Below, one piece after another: positions 1 through 9,618 of a stretch of 64,000 bases of DNA; position 1 is the stretch's first letter; each line of letters begins with the position of its first letter. The stretch comes from Rhodanobacter sp. C03. Its GTDB lineage: Bacteria; Pseudomonadota; Gammaproteobacteria; Xanthomonadales; Rhodanobacteraceae. The notes beneath the pieces were generated by a model. That model was not told the DNA's origin. It was given only the letters and a program-made list of their open reading frames with translations, and did not search any database. The translations under genes and the position numbers were made by a program. Location of the stretch: assembly GCF_002001175.1 (NCBI RefSeq), contig NZ_MUNT01000011.1, positions 124,001 to 188,000 of the forward strand, read 5' to 3'.

Positions 1-423
1 GCCATAGGACATCCGGCGGAACACCAGTCGATCGCCCATCTGCACAACCAGGTCGCGGAACGCCTGCGCGGCGGTGTGGCGAAACAGGCACCACAGCATC
101 TGTTCGCGGCCCAGGCTGTGATTGCGACCGTAGGCGGCGGCGATATCGCTGACCATCTGGCCCTGGATCTTCCAGATCGCGATCAGCTCCGGCAGCAGGG
201 TCAGCCACCCCAGCGGCCCGGGTGGCAGCGCCAGCGAGCCGGCGGTGAGCGCGGCGCGCTGGGCCGCGCGCTGGGCCAGCCGGCGCGCCTCGGTCGCGGG
301 ATCCTTGCTGCTGCCGATCTTGCTGTCCGGCACCTTGCTGACGAAATCGAGGATCGCCTGGGTCACCCGGTTGTGCTCGACCGGTGCGATGACGGCGGGA
401 ACTTGCTCGCTGTGCTTGACCAT
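1..423 (-). CDS. EcsC-family-like protein, C-terminus cut by window edge
   Basis: An open frame runs leftward off the window edge, so only the first 141 residues are seen. I chose the ATG at 423 because GGAG sits six bases upstream; an in-frame ATG at 468 has no such site. The visible protein has a charged N-terminus, then an Ala/Arg-rich helix, a hydrophobic stretch LALPPGPLGWLTLLPEL, and a segment ending in a conserved-looking REQMLWCLFRH. This pattern resembles EcsC-family proteins (PF12787), whose biochemical role in proteobacteria is unclear. It diverges from the TonB receptor at 637, so both share the 424-636 promoter region. Family assignment is from memory of the motif and is moderate. 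Confidence 0.55.
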   Translation of the reverse strand, partial: MVKHSEQVPAVIAPVEHNRVTQAILDFVSKVPDSKIGSSKDPATEARRLAQRAAQRAALTAGSLALPPGPLGWLTLLPELIAIWKIQGQMVSDIAAAYGRNHSLGREQMLWCLFRHTAAQAFRDLVVQMGDRLVFRRMSYG

Positions 424-579
424 GCGGGGCTCCGTGGAGATTGCCGCCGTGAACTGGCGTGCATCCATGCAGTCTAGATGAGCCGTGTGAAGCTGGACTC
501 AATGGCTGGCGCAGGCCGGTGGGCAGCAGTCTTGCCCGCAGGCATGACTTCTGGCGGTGGCAGATGGAACGGGTGTTTA

Positions 580-597
580 GTAATGTTATAACATTAC
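580..597. promoter_or_regulatory. Zur-like operator, perfect 18-bp palindrome
   Basis: GTAATGTTATAACATTAC is a perfect inverted repeat lying 40 bases before the TonB receptor start. Its core ATGTTATAACAT has the form of proteobacterial zinc-uptake-regulator (Zur) boxes. A site here would let Zur block the receptor promoter when zinc is plentiful. The AT-rich run stands out in GC-rich DNA. The palindrome is seen directly; the Zur assignment is inference from known motifs. Confidence 0.65.
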
Positions 598-636
598 ACA
601 ATTACTCACCCCATTGCTCCTTGCTGGAACCCTCCG

Positions 637-2814
637 ATGAAGCCATCCCTGCTTGCCCTGAGTCTTGCCGCTGCGTTGGCCACGGCCGCCGTCCATGCCA
701 CGGATACGCCGGCGGCGCCGACGGCTGCCACTGCCACCGGTACCGATGACCCGGCGGACAGCGGCACCGGCAACGATCAGCCCACGACCAGGGATCTGAG
801 CACGGTCGAGGTGTCCGCCAGGCTGGACCAGGCGCGCAACACGTTGTCGCCGGATACCGGCAGCAGCCAATACGTGATCGACCAGAAGGCGATCGCCCAG
901 CTGCCGCTCGGTGCAGCGACGCCGATGAATCAGGTGCTGCTGCAGGCGCCGGGCGTGGTGCAGGATTCCTATGGTGGTCTGCATGTGCGCGGCGACCACG
1001 CGAATCTGCAATACCGCATCAATGGCGTGATCATTCCCGAGTCGATCTCGGGCTTCGGCCAGAGCCTGGACGCGCGCACGATCCAGAGCGTGAGCCTGCT
1101 TGATGGCGCGCTGCCGGCGCAGTACGGCCTGCGCACCGCGGCCGTGGTCGACATCACCACCAAGAGCGGCAGCACGCTAGGCAATGGCGGCAGCGTCGGC
1201 GTGACCACCGGCTCGTTCGGCACGTTCAATCCGAATGTCTCGCTATGGGGCAGCAGTGGTCCGTGGAGCGCGTTCTTCACGGCGAACTACACGGAGAACA
1301 ATGTCGGCATCGAGAACCCGACGGCCAGTCGCACGCCAATCCACGACCACACCAACCAGACGAAGGCGTTTGGCGATGTCAGCTACCTGATCGACAGCGA
1401 CACGCGGCTGAGCTTCCTGTTCGGCGTGGCCAACAACCGCTTCCAGATTCCCAACAATCCGGACCAGACGCCGCAGTTCGGCTATCTGGATACGGTCGGC
1501 TTCAACTCCGCCAATCTGGACGAGCAGCAGAACGAACAGACCCGCTTCGGCGTGCTGGCCTTGCAGGGCAAGTTCGGCACGACCGACTATCAGGTCTCGC
1601 TGGGTCAGCGTTACAGCGGCCTGCAATATCTGCCTGATGACATCGGCGACCTGATGTTCAACGGTGTCGCCGGCGCGATCAACCAGAGCGATCGCGCCAG
1701 CACGCTGCAGGTGGATTTCTCCACGCCGATGGGCGACAACCACACCTTGCGCTACGGCTTGTACGGTAGCTTCGACCATGCCAGCACCAACACCAATTCA
1801 CTGGTGTTTCCGGCCAATCCGGATGGCAGTCAGGCCAGCACGGTGCCGTTCAACATCTTCACCGGCGATCGGATCACCGCCAGGACCTGGTCCGCCTACG
1901 TGCAGGACGAGTGGAGCATCGGCCAGAACTGGACGGTGAACTACGGCCTGCGCGGCGACCAGTACCAGGCGTTCAATACCACCGCCAGCCAGTTGAGCCC
2001 GCGCCTGGGCATGGTGTGGCAGGCCACCGCCAGCACCACCGTGCATGCCGGTTACTCGCGCTACTTCACGCCGCCGGCGACCGAGCTGATTTCCTCGACG
2101 GATCTCGCCGCGTTCGCCGGGACCACCAACGCGGTGAAGAACTATGGCGACAACACGCCGCTGGCCGAGCGCTCCAACTACTTCGACGTCGGCGTCTCGC
2201 AGAATATAGGCAGCGACTGGACGCTGGGCCTGGACACCTACTACCGCACGGTGAGTCGCCTGCAGGACGAAGGCCAGTTCGGTGCGGCGCTGGTGTACTC
2301 CACCTTCAACTACAAGTACGGCCGAGTCGGTGGCGCGGAGTTCACGGCGAACTACAACGCCGGTCCGCTGTCGGCCTATTTCAACTTCTCCTATACCAAG
2401 GCGATGGGCAAGGACGTGATGACCAGCCAGTACAACTTCAATCCGGAGGATCTGGCCTACATCGCCAACAATTACATTTATCTCGACCACGACCAGAAGT
2501 TCACCTCGTCTGGCGGCCTCAATTACGCGCTGAGCGATGCCACCAAGGTCGGCGCCGACTACCTGTTTGGCACTGGCCTGCGCAAGGACGGCAGCGTGCC
2601 GAACGGCGGCACCCTGCCGGACTACTTCCAGCTGAACTTCAATGTGTCGCACGACTTCACGTTCGATCATTTCGGTCAGCTGCACACCCAGCTGGCGCTG
2701 ATCAATGCGCTGGACCGGACCTACGAGCTGCGTGACGGCACCGGCATCGGCGTCGGTGCACCGCAGTTCGGTCCGCGCCGTGGCCTGTATCTGAACCTGC
2801 AGAAAGATTTCTGA
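637..2814 (+). CDS. TonB-dependent outer membrane receptor, probably zinc-regulated
   Basis: The 725-residue product starts with a signal peptide (about residues 1-21, ending AVHA), followed by an Ala/Thr/Asp-rich linker. A plug domain follows (VEVSARLDQ..., LLQAPGVVQDSYGGLHVRGDHANLQYRINGV split over about residues 55-150), and then a beta-barrel rich in alternating aromatic strands ending in LNLQKDF, with the C-terminal Phe typical of outer membrane proteins. It should take up a chelated ligand across the outer membrane using TonB energy. The palindrome at 580-597 suggests zinc control, so a zinc complex or metallophore is the most likely substrate, though the sequence shows no long His-rich loop like that of ZnuD. 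No metallophore genes adjoin it. Confidence 0.85.
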   Translation: MKPSLLALSLAAALATAAVHATDTPAAPTAATATGTDDPADSGTGNDQPTTRDLSTVEVSARLDQARNTLSPDTGSSQYVIDQKAIAQLPLGAATPMNQVLLQAPGVVQDSYGGLHVRGDHANLQYRINGVIIPESISGFGQSLDARTIQSVSLLDGALPAQYGLRTAAVVDITTKSGSTLGNGGSVGVTTGSFGTFNPNVSLWGSSGPWSAFFTANYTENNVGIENPTASRTPIHDHTNQTKAFGDVSYLIDSDTRLSFLFGVANNRFQIPNNPDQTPQFGYLDTVGFNSANLDEQQNEQTRFGVLALQGKFGTTDYQVSLGQRYSGLQYLPDDIGDLMFNGVAGAINQSDRASTLQVDFSTPMGDNHTLRYGLYGSFDHASTNTNSLVFPANPDGSQASTVPFNIFTGDRITARTWSAYVQDEWSIGQNWTVNYGLRGDQYQAFNTTASQLSPRLGMVWQATASTTVHAGYSRYFTPPATELISSTDLAAFAGTTNAVKNYGDNTPLAERSNYFDVGVSQNIGSDWTLGLDTYYRTVSRLQDEGQFGAALVYSTFNYKYGRVGGAEFTANYNAGPLSAYFNFSYTKAMGKDVMTSQYNFNPEDLAYIANNYIYLDHDQKFTSSGGLNYALSDATKVGADYLFGTGLRKDGSVPNGGTLPDYFQLNFNVSHDFTFDHFGQLHTQLALINALDRTYELRDGTGIGVGAPQFGPRRGLYLNLQKDF

Positions 2815-2833
2815 TCCAGGCACGGTCGGCTTT

Positions 2834-2905
2834 TGTGGGAGTGACTTCAGTCGCGATAGCTTTTGGGAGACCACCGAGAGCATCGCGACTGAAGTCGCTC
2901 CTACA
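2834..2905. repeat. Inverted REP pair (REPIN-like)
   Basis: Two near-identical arms face each other: TGTGGGAGTGACTTCAGTCG at the left and, reversed, TGTAGGAGCGACTTCAGTCG at the right, separated by about 20 bases. A second copy of the same family is at 19559-19632. Such intergenic pairs are typical of REP elements mobilised by RAYT transposases; no RAYT gene is in the window. It sits between the receptor and the methyltransferase and could also fold as a hairpin at the receptor mRNA end. Confidence 0.75.
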
Positions 2906-2992
2906 GGGGATTCGCGGCTGCGGGTATATGCCTAGGATGTGGGATGTTTCCATCCGCTATGCTTGCCGCGCTTTTCACTACCGGCAAGCCCG

Positions 2993-4186
2993 ATGCCTTC
3001 CCGCCTCCCCGATCCCAGCGCCGACGAACGCGCGCATTCCGATCATCTGCTGCAACTGCTGCGCGAGCAGATCGCTTCGCACGGGCCGCTGCCGTTTGCG
3101 CAGTACATGGAGCGTTGCCTGTATGCGCCGGGGCTGGGTTACTACAGCGCGGGCAAGACCAAGTTCGGCGCGGCCGGCGATTTCGTCACCGCGCCGGAAC
3201 TGGGCGAACTGTTCGCGCGGTGCGTGATCAAGGCGGTGCAGCCGGTGCTGGCGATGTTCGGCGACGAGGCGGATTTTCTGGAACTGGGCGGCGGCAGCGG
3301 TGCGTTTGCCGAAGCGGCGCTCAAGGCGCTGGCCGACGGCGGCACGCTGCCGCGCCAATACCTGATCCTCGAACCCAGTGCCGATCTGCGCGAACGCCAG
3401 CGCGAGCGTCTGCACGCGAATCTCCCGGTCGAACTCCACGCCCGCGTGCAATGGCTGGATCGTCCGCCCGAGCAGGACTGGCGCGGCGTGCTGTTCGCCA
3501 ACGAAGTGATCGACGCGTTGCCGGCCACGCGCTTTGCCATGCGCCATGGCGAGATCTACGAAGAGTACGTGGCACTCGATGGTGAAGGTCGTCTACTGCG
3601 TATCGATCGTCCGGCCGATGCACTGGTGGCCGGTGCGGTGCGCCATGTCGAGCGCGACCTCGGCGCCGACTTCCCCGAGGGCTACCGCTCGGAAATCCTG
3701 CCGCAGCTGCCGTACTGGATCCAGGCGGTGGCCGGATCACTGACCGCAGGGCTGATGCTGTTCGTCGACTACGGTTACGTGCGCCGCGAGTTCTATCTGC
3801 CCGAGCGCGACGACGGCACCTTGATGGCGCATTACCGCCATCACGCGCACAACGATCCGCTGTATCTGCCGGGCCTGAACGATCTCACCGCCTCGGTCGA
3901 TTTCACCGCGCTGGCCGAGGCCGGCAACAGTGCCGGTTTCGGCGTGGCCGCCTATCTGCCACAGGCACAGTTCCTGATCGGCGCCGGCCTGCAGGAGATC
4001 TTCGAAAGCGAGCAGGCGAAGATCGCCGACGAGCACAGCCGCTACCGATTAGCCCAACAGGTGAAGCGGCTGATGCTGCCCGACCAGATGGGCGAGCGCT
4101 TCCAGGCGATGCTGCTGGCGCGCGGCCTCGACGTGCTGCCGCTGCCGGCCGAATTGCTGGCTGCCGATCAGGGCGGCCGGTTGTAG
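2993..4186 (+). CDS. MidA/NDUFAF7-type SAM-dependent methyltransferase
   Basis: The 398-residue protein belongs to the COG1565 (DUF185) family whose mitochondrial member NDUFAF7 dimethylates an arginine of complex I subunit NDUFS2. Visible features are the N-terminal helix LLREQIASHGPLPFAQYM, the glycine-rich SAM loop FLELGGGSGAFAEA near residue 85, and the family block LFANEVIDALPATRFAM. The bacterial substrate is not established. The open frame extends back to a GTG at 2939, but the ATG at 2993 gives the family's usual N-terminus. It is convergent with the sulfatase-type gene at 4239, only 52 bases away. Confidence 0.85.
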   Translation: MPSRLPDPSADERAHSDHLLQLLREQIASHGPLPFAQYMERCLYAPGLGYYSAGKTKFGAAGDFVTAPELGELFARCVIKAVQPVLAMFGDEADFLELGGGSGAFAEAALKALADGGTLPRQYLILEPSADLRERQRERLHANLPVELHARVQWLDRPPEQDWRGVLFANEVIDALPATRFAMRHGEIYEEYVALDGEGRLLRIDRPADALVAGAVRHVERDLGADFPEGYRSEILPQLPYWIQAVAGSLTAGLMLFVDYGYVRREFYLPERDDGTLMAHYRHHAHNDPLYLPGLNDLTASVDFTALAEAGNSAGFGVAAYLPQAQFLIGAGLQEIFESEQAKIADEHSRYRLAQQVKRLMLPDQMGERFQAMLLARGLDVLPLPAELLAADQGGRL

Positions 4187-4238
4187 TCACAGCGGCGGAC
4201 CCGGCGTCGTCGGCTGACGGCACCGGGCGATGACTCGC

Positions 4239-6473
4239 TCAATGCGTGATTGCCGTCGTACCGGCCGTTGCCGGCACTGAGGCCGAGCTGGCAGGCGCTG
4301 GTGCCGAAGTGGCGGGTGCTGGTACCGACGTGGCGGGCGCTGGCAACGGCAGCGGCTGCACCGGCATCGAATCGCTCGCTCGGCGTACCAGCTGACCGCG
4401 TTTGAACATATCGCTGGCGACCTGGTAGTAGGCGATCGTCTGGTCGACCATCGCCTGGTTCACCGGCTGGATCGGCGTCGCGTCGCCGGTGGCGTAATCC
4501 GGTTTCATCTGCTCCAGCTTGCGCCGCGGCTCCAGCACGGTGAGCACGTCGTCGCGCAGGTAGCCGAGCTTCTCGTAGGTGCCGGGCAGGGCATGCCCGC
4601 CGCCCGCGGGCAGCTGGAACACGTCCTGGCCGAAGAAGCGCGTGCGGTAGCTGAAGTTGAGCATGCCGAGCAGGGTCGGCGGGATGTCCAGCTGGCCCAT
4701 CAGGGTGTGCACGCGCTGCGGCGGGAAGTTCTTCGGCGAATAGATCCACAACGGGATGTGGTAGTGGTTGATCGGTATGGCGGTCTTGCCTGCGCTGGAG
4801 GCGCAGTGGTCGGCGGTGATCACGAACACGGTGTTGTCGAAGTAAGGCTTGCTGCGCGCTCGCTCGATGAAGTCCTTGATCGACCAGTCGGTGTACGCCA
4901 CCGCCCCCTGACGCGACGGCGCCACCTGCGACACGCGCCCGGCCGGGTAGGTGTACGGCCGGTGGTTGGAGGTGGTCATGATGTGCAGGAAGAACGGCTT
5001 GCCGGCCGCCTGCGCGTCGTCCATCTGCTTCAACGCCAGCGTGTACAAGTCCTCGTCGGCCACACCCCATACGTTCTGGCTGTGGATCACCGCATCCTTC
5101 GGGATGTCGCCGCGATCCACCGTCTTGTAGCCGTTGTGGCTGAAGAAGTAGTTCATGTTGTCGAAGTAGCCGTAGCCACCGTAGACGAAGTCCGACTGGT
5201 AGCCGCGATCGTTGAAGATGCTGGCTATCGAAAACAGATTCTCGTTGTTGTGCTCGCGGATCAGCGAATCGCCGGGCGTCGGCGGCACCGACAGCGACAG
5301 CGCTTCCAGCCCGCGCACGGTGCGTGTGCCGTTCGCGTACAGGTTGTCGAAGAACACACTCTGGCTGGCCAGCGAGTCCAGATACGGCGTGAGGTTTTCG
5401 GTGTTGCCGAACGTGCCCAGGTAATCGCCGGACAGGCTCTCCACGCTGATCAGCACCACGTTGAGATGCTTCTCCGGCCCAACGTGGGTGATCGCGCGGG
5501 TGAGATCCTTCGGGTCGTCGCTGGTGAAGCTCGCGTTCGGCGCCTTCAGATTCTCGCGCAGGATGCCGAATGCCTTGTCGTCCGGCAGGGTCTGGTAGAA
5601 CTTCGCATAATCGAGATGGCTGCTGCGGAACGCGGCGAAGAACTGGTAGATGCCGTTGCCGGCCAGCTCGTCGACGTAGCTGTTGCCGGTGCGGTCCTTC
5701 ATGCCGCTGTTGACCGCAAACAGCGAGAGCACGGTCAGCACCAGCCACCACAGCGCCAGCTTGCTGCGTTGCCAGAAGCGGCTGCCGCCATCGCGCGTGC
5801 GCAGACCGCGTTTGGTCAGCAGAAACACCACCAGCGCGGCCACCATCAGCAACGCGAGCCAGCGCCCGATCGGGTAGGACTCCTGGATATTGCCGATCAC
5901 CTCGGTGGTGTAGACCAGATAATCCACCGCGATGAAATTGAAGCGCACGCTGAACTCGTTCCAGAACACCAGTTCGGAGGCCGCCACGAAGAACAGTCCG
6001 TACAGCAGCACCAGGCCCATCACGTACATCGCCCACTGCCCGCTGCGCGCGGAGTACGCCAGTGCCGGCATCGGCAGGAAGAACAGGAACAACACGATCA
6101 GCGGCCACGACTCATGCACATGCACATGCCACAGCAGGAACACCAGGCCGAGGCAAGCCGCGTACAGCAGCGCCATGCCGAGCAGGTACAGCAGCCACAG
6201 GCCGACGCCGGAAATCGGCGCGCGCCGTGCCGGCACCAGCCACAGCATCAGCACCATCGGCCATGCCACGTAGATGAAGGTGACCAAGTCGTAGCCCAGG
6301 CCCACGCCGAAGGCGTACAGCAGGTTCAGCGGCGTGTGCGGCACGTCCTGGCCGGACATCACCAGCAGCGCCACGCGGGTGACGAAGGAGATCGCCACGA
6401 AGGTGATCGCCAGCCACCAGAGTGGACGGAAACGCTGACGCAGGGGTGAGACAGGGGTGAATGCGCGGGGCAC
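4239..6473 (-). CDS. LTA synthase family phosphoglycerol transferase (membrane sulfatase fold)
   Basis: The 744-residue protein has five hydrophobic helices in about residues 20-220, then an extracytoplasmic sulfatase-like domain. Seen motifs: the metal-binding Glu in VVLISVESLSGDYLG (about E345), the nucleophile Thr in NGTRTVRG (about T385), and a late metal site ITADHCAS. This is the layout of LtaS and of the Gram-negative enzymes that move phosphoglycerol onto periplasmic glucans or envelope sugars. I chose the GTG at 6473 because GGAG lies six bases upstream; the frame continues to a TTG at 6521 without such a site. The tail is a long Pro/Ala/Thr run built by tandem DNA repeats (4297-4338). 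The exact acceptor is unknown; osmoregulated glucans are one option. Confidence 0.85.
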   Translation of the reverse strand: MPRAFTPVSPLRQRFRPLWWLAITFVAISFVTRVALLVMSGQDVPHTPLNLLYAFGVGLGYDLVTFIYVAWPMVLMLWLVPARRAPISGVGLWLLYLLGMALLYAACLGLVFLLWHVHVHESWPLIVLFLFFLPMPALAYSARSGQWAMYVMGLVLLYGLFFVAASELVFWNEFSVRFNFIAVDYLVYTTEVIGNIQESYPIGRWLALLMVAALVVFLLTKRGLRTRDGGSRFWQRSKLALWWLVLTVLSLFAVNSGMKDRTGNSYVDELAGNGIYQFFAAFRSSHLDYAKFYQTLPDDKAFGILRENLKAPNASFTSDDPKDLTRAITHVGPEKHLNVVLISVESLSGDYLGTFGNTENLTPYLDSLASQSVFFDNLYANGTRTVRGLEALSLSVPPTPGDSLIREHNNENLFSIASIFNDRGYQSDFVYGGYGYFDNMNYFFSHNGYKTVDRGDIPKDAVIHSQNVWGVADEDLYTLALKQMDDAQAAGKPFFLHIMTTSNHRPYTYPAGRVSQVAPSRQGAVAYTDWSIKDFIERARSKPYFDNTVFVITADHCASSAGKTAIPINHYHIPLWIYSPKNFPPQRVHTLMGQLDIPPTLLGMLNFSYRTRFFGQDVFQLPAGGGHALPGTYEKLGYLRDDVLTVLEPRRKLEQMKPDYATGDATPIQPVNQAMVDQTIAYYQVASDMFKRGQLVRRASDSMPVQPLPLPAPATSVPAPATSAPAPASSASVPATAGTTAITH
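4297..4338. repeat. 21-bp tandem repeat, two imperfect copies
   Basis: Two head-to-tail 21-base units beginning GCTGGTGCCGAAGTGGCGGG and GCTGGTACCGACGTGGCGGG lie inside the coding end of the phosphoglycerol transferase, with a degenerate third unit beside them. The unit length is a multiple of three, so copy-number change would lengthen or shorten the Pro/Ala/Thr-rich tail without breaking the frame. Confidence 0.7.
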
Positions 6474-6547
6474 GGGTAGCTCCAGCAGAACGTGAGATCG
6501 ACGGATGCCCGCTGCGGGCAATCTTTATCCGGGCTTTATACCGCGGA

Positions 6548-7783
6548 TCAGCTTTTCGAGTGGTTAGTTTTCACGGTGGCGATCGCGTCGGTGCGGGCCG
6601 CGGCCATGGCTTCGCCGATCGCCGGACCGGCCAGACCTTGTTCGACAAACGCACTCGCATCGACGGACGCTGCTGCGGCACACGCTTCGCGCAGGTACGC
6701 GGCCTGCGGATAAGCGTCGTCTTCGTGACCGAGCCGACCGCGCTTGTCGGCCTCGCAGGCGGCGAGGAAGGTGTCCAGCCGCGTGGGGCGACGCAGTGCA
6801 TCGAGCGCGCCGAGCAGCTTCAGTACCGTGGCCGGCTTCAGTTCGAACGCGCGGTGCGCATTCAGATGCTCGCGGCAGACCAGCTCGGCCAACGCGGCGT
6901 GTTCGGTCGGCACCTTCAGTCGTGTGGCCAGTGCGCGAAGCGGCGCCACGCCGCGATGCTCGTGGCCGACATGGCGCGGCAGTTCGTCGGCTGGCGTCAG
7001 CGCCTTGCCGAGGTCGTGCGTGAGCGCGCAGAAGCCGACCAGGTCGTCGCCCGGTGCCAGCCGCGCCGCGGCATCCAGCACCATCTCCAGATGCACGCCG
7101 GTGTCGATTTCGGGATGGAACTCGGCGCGCTGCGGCACGCCATACAACGCATCGATTTCGGGAAACAGCACGGCCAGTGCGCCGCATGCGCGCAGCACCT
7201 GCAGGAACGCCGATGGCCGCGGTTCGCTTAGCGCCTTGCGCGTCTCCGCCCAGACGCGCTCGGGCACCAGATGGTCCACCTCGCCGTCGTCGACCATCTG
7301 TCGCATCAACGCCATGGTTTCGTCGGCCACCGTGAAACCCAACGGTGCGAAGCGCGCGGCGAAGCGCGCCACCCGCAGCACGCGTACCGGATCCTCGACA
7401 AACGCGGGCGACACATGCCGCAGCACGCGTGCCTCGATATCGCGCACGCCGTGATACGGATCGGTCAGCACGCCTTGCGCATCTTCGGCGATCGCATTGA
7501 TGGTGAGGTCGCGCCGCGCCAGATCCTGCTCCAGCGTCACGGTAGCATCGACCTGGAACACGAAGCCGTGATAGCCGCGCCCGGTTTTGCGCTCGGTGCG
7601 TGCCAGCGCGTATTCCTCGCCGGTCTTCGGATGCAGGAATACCGGGAAATCCTTGCCCACCGGCTTGTAGCCCAGCGCAAGCAAGTCTTCGGGCAGCGCG
7701 CCGACCACCACATGGTCGTGATCGACCACCGGTCGTCCCAGCAATTTGTCACGGACCGCGCCGCCGACCAGATAGGTGTGCAT
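6548..7783 (-). CDS. cca: CCA-adding tRNA nucleotidyltransferase
   Basis: The 411-residue protein adds or repairs the CCA end of tRNA. The N-terminus [15 protein letters not shown] is the class II nucleotidyltransferase signature, followed by the metal-binding DHDHVVVG and [11 protein letters not shown]. The middle holds the neck/body region with [12 protein letters not shown], and the C-terminal half contains an HD phosphohydrolase site ([10 protein letters not shown]), so this is the multifunctional CCA/phosphatase form of gammaproteobacteria. Length matches the family. It lies downstream of no obvious partner; its 3' end is 74 bases from the upstream side of the phosphoglycerol transferase on the same strand. 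Confidence 0.95.
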   Translation of the reverse strand: MHTYLVGGAVRDKLLGRPVVDHDHVVVGALPEDLLALGYKPVGKDFPVFLHPKTGEEYALARTERKTGRGYHGFVFQVDATVTLEQDLARRDLTINAIAEDAQGVLTDPYHGVRDIEARVLRHVSPAFVEDPVRVLRVARFAARFAPLGFTVADETMALMRQMVDDGEVDHLVPERVWAETRKALSEPRPSAFLQVLRACGALAVLFPEIDALYGVPQRAEFHPEIDTGVHLEMVLDAAARLAPGDDLVGFCALTHDLGKALTPADELPRHVGHEHRGVAPLRALATRLKVPTEHAALAELVCREHLNAHRAFELKPATVLKLLGALDALRRPTRLDTFLAACEADKRGRLGHEDDAYPQAAYLREACAAAASVDASAFVEQGLAGPAIGEAMAAARTDAIATVKTNHSKS

Positions 7784-7898
7784 ACCGGGATTCTGCCATG
7801 CGCGCCGGGGCAGCTGTGCGCATAACCGCTGCGCGCTTTATGCGGCCATCGCCCTCACGTAAGCTGACGCAGGGATTACCACCGGAGGACAGGCGAGA

Positions 7899-9503
7899 GT
7901 GATGGCAGGACCTCCTCATCCGCTGATGCAGGGTCGTGCCGTGGGGCTACCGCCGGCAGCGGCCGCCCTGCTGGAGGCTGCCACTGTTGCGCTGGATCGT
8001 CAGGAGCCGGCAGCGGCCGAGGCAGCACTGGCTCGCGTGCTGACACTGCAGCCTGATTGTGCGGAGGTGTGGCGCATGTGCGGGCTGCTGCAGCATTTGC
8101 GTGGCGACTACCCGCAGGCGTTGGTGCTGCTGCGACAGGCGCAGGACCTGCGGCCTGCCGACGCGCTGATCCAGATGAATCTTTCAATGTCACTGTATGC
8201 CAGTGGCGAATCCGAGGCTGCCGTGGCATGCCTGCAGCGGGCTTGTGCGATGGTGCCGGATTTTGCGCCGGGCTGGTTCAGCCTTGGCGAGATGTACCTG
8301 TCGCAGGGACGTCCCGCCGGCGCCATCACCGCCTTGCAACGGACGCTGGATATCGACCCGGGGCATGTGCCGGCGCGGATCATGCTGGCACAGGCCGAGG
8401 CTGGCCTCGGCATGGCCAAGCTGGCAAGCGCGAACTACCGCGAGGTGCTGCGTCGCCAGCCCGGCCAGTCGACGGCGTGGTTCGAGCTGGCCAGTCTCGA
8501 CGTCGAGCCTTTCAGCGCGACCGACGTCACTCGGTTGCAGCGGGCACTGCGGCGGCCCCACGCGACCATCGCCGCACGCGTCGCGCTCGGTTTTGCGCTG
8601 GTCCGGGCGCTGGAGGATCAGGCCGATCCGCCGGCGGCGCTGCGTGCACTGCACAAGGTCAACGCCTTGCAGCAGCGACAGCTGAACTGGAACCCCGCGT
8701 TGGCGAGTGCGCAGGTCGATGCGCTCACCAAGGCTTTCCCCGAACCCATGCAGGGCGCGGCGGATGCGACGCAGGGTGACGGGGTGATCTTCATCGTGGC
8801 GTTGCCGCAATCGGGCTCCCTGCTGACCGAGCAGATCCTTGCCGCGCATCCGCAGGCGGTTGCTGCCGACGAGGTAGTCGATCTGCGGCAGATCCTCGAT
8901 GCCGAGTCGGCAGGTCGTCGACAACCGTTCCCGCAGTGGGTGGGTTCGGCGACAGCGGCCGACTGGTCGCGGCTGGGGCAGGCTTACTTGGCGCGTATCG
9001 AGCGCTGGCGTGGACACAAGCCGCGTTTCATCGACCGGAACTCGCTCAACTGGCAACTGGTGGGCGCGGCCCTGGCGATGTTGCCGGGTGCGCGCGTGGT
9101 GAACAGTCGGCGCGAGGCGTTCGAAAGCTGTTTTGCCTGCTATCGACAGTTTTTCGTCAGCGGCAACGACTTCAGTTACGACCTCGATCACATGGTCAGT
9201 TACTGGCGTGATTACGATCGGCTCAGCCGGCACTGGCAGCAGCTGTTTCCCGCGCGTTTCCTTGAACATGACTACGAATCTTGGTTGGCCGATCCCGCAG
9301 CGCGGGTGCGCCGGTTGCTCGAATTCTGCGACCTGCCGTTTGATCCGGCCTGCGTTCAACCGGCGCGGGCAGCGAATGGCGCACACGTGCCCGGCGGCAT
9401 TTCGACCGAGCAGCTGCTGCGCCGGGACAGTGCGCGCAGCGCATGGTATGGAGACAGCCTGCAACGGCTGCGTGCCTTGCTGGAGTCGGTCGCTTCACCC
9501 TGA
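7899..9503 (+). CDS. TPR-repeat sulfotransferase
   Basis: The protein has about five tetratricopeptide-like helices pairs in residues 15-220 (for example AEVWRMCGLLQHLRGDYPQA and NLSMSLYASGESEAAVACLQ) joined to a sulfotransferase domain. The PAPS-binding loop is at about residues 302-310, LPQSGSLLTE, where most relatives have PRSGTT; the usual Arg is Gln here. Later motifs FIDRNSLNWQLVGAALAMLPGARVVNSRREAFESCF match the 3'-phosphate-binding part. It would move sulfate from PAPS to an unknown acceptor. GTG at 7899 has GGAGG ten bases upstream; an ATG at 7902 immediately follows and is an alternative. Confidence 0.8.
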   Translation: MMAGPPHPLMQGRAVGLPPAAAALLEAATVALDRQEPAAAEAALARVLTLQPDCAEVWRMCGLLQHLRGDYPQALVLLRQAQDLRPADALIQMNLSMSLYASGESEAAVACLQRACAMVPDFAPGWFSLGEMYLSQGRPAGAITALQRTLDIDPGHVPARIMLAQAEAGLGMAKLASANYREVLRRQPGQSTAWFELASLDVEPFSATDVTRLQRALRRPHATIAARVALGFALVRALEDQADPPAALRALHKVNALQQRQLNWNPALASAQVDALTKAFPEPMQGAADATQGDGVIFIVALPQSGSLLTEQILAAHPQAVAADEVVDLRQILDAESAGRRQPFPQWVGSATAADWSRLGQAYLARIERWRGHKPRFIDRNSLNWQLVGAALAMLPGARVVNSRREAFESCFACYRQFFVSGNDFSYDLDHMVSYWRDYDRLSRHWQQLFPARFLEHDYESWLADPAARVRRLLEFCDLPFDPACVQPARAANGAHVPGGISTEQLLRRDSARSAWYGDSLQRLRALLESVASP

Positions 9504-9618
9504 CCGAAGCCAGCTTGCCCAGCGCCACACTTCGCTTTGGCATCCGTTCAGTCCGGCGACTCTGGCCAGATGACCGCGCTGATATTCTGGCGCGCACCCT
9601 CCACGTGGAATCCCGATC

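Noticed and set aside
4593..6449. 618-codon frame antisense to the phosphoglycerol transferase
   Set aside because: Same reasoning; it has no ribosome site and no domain pattern.
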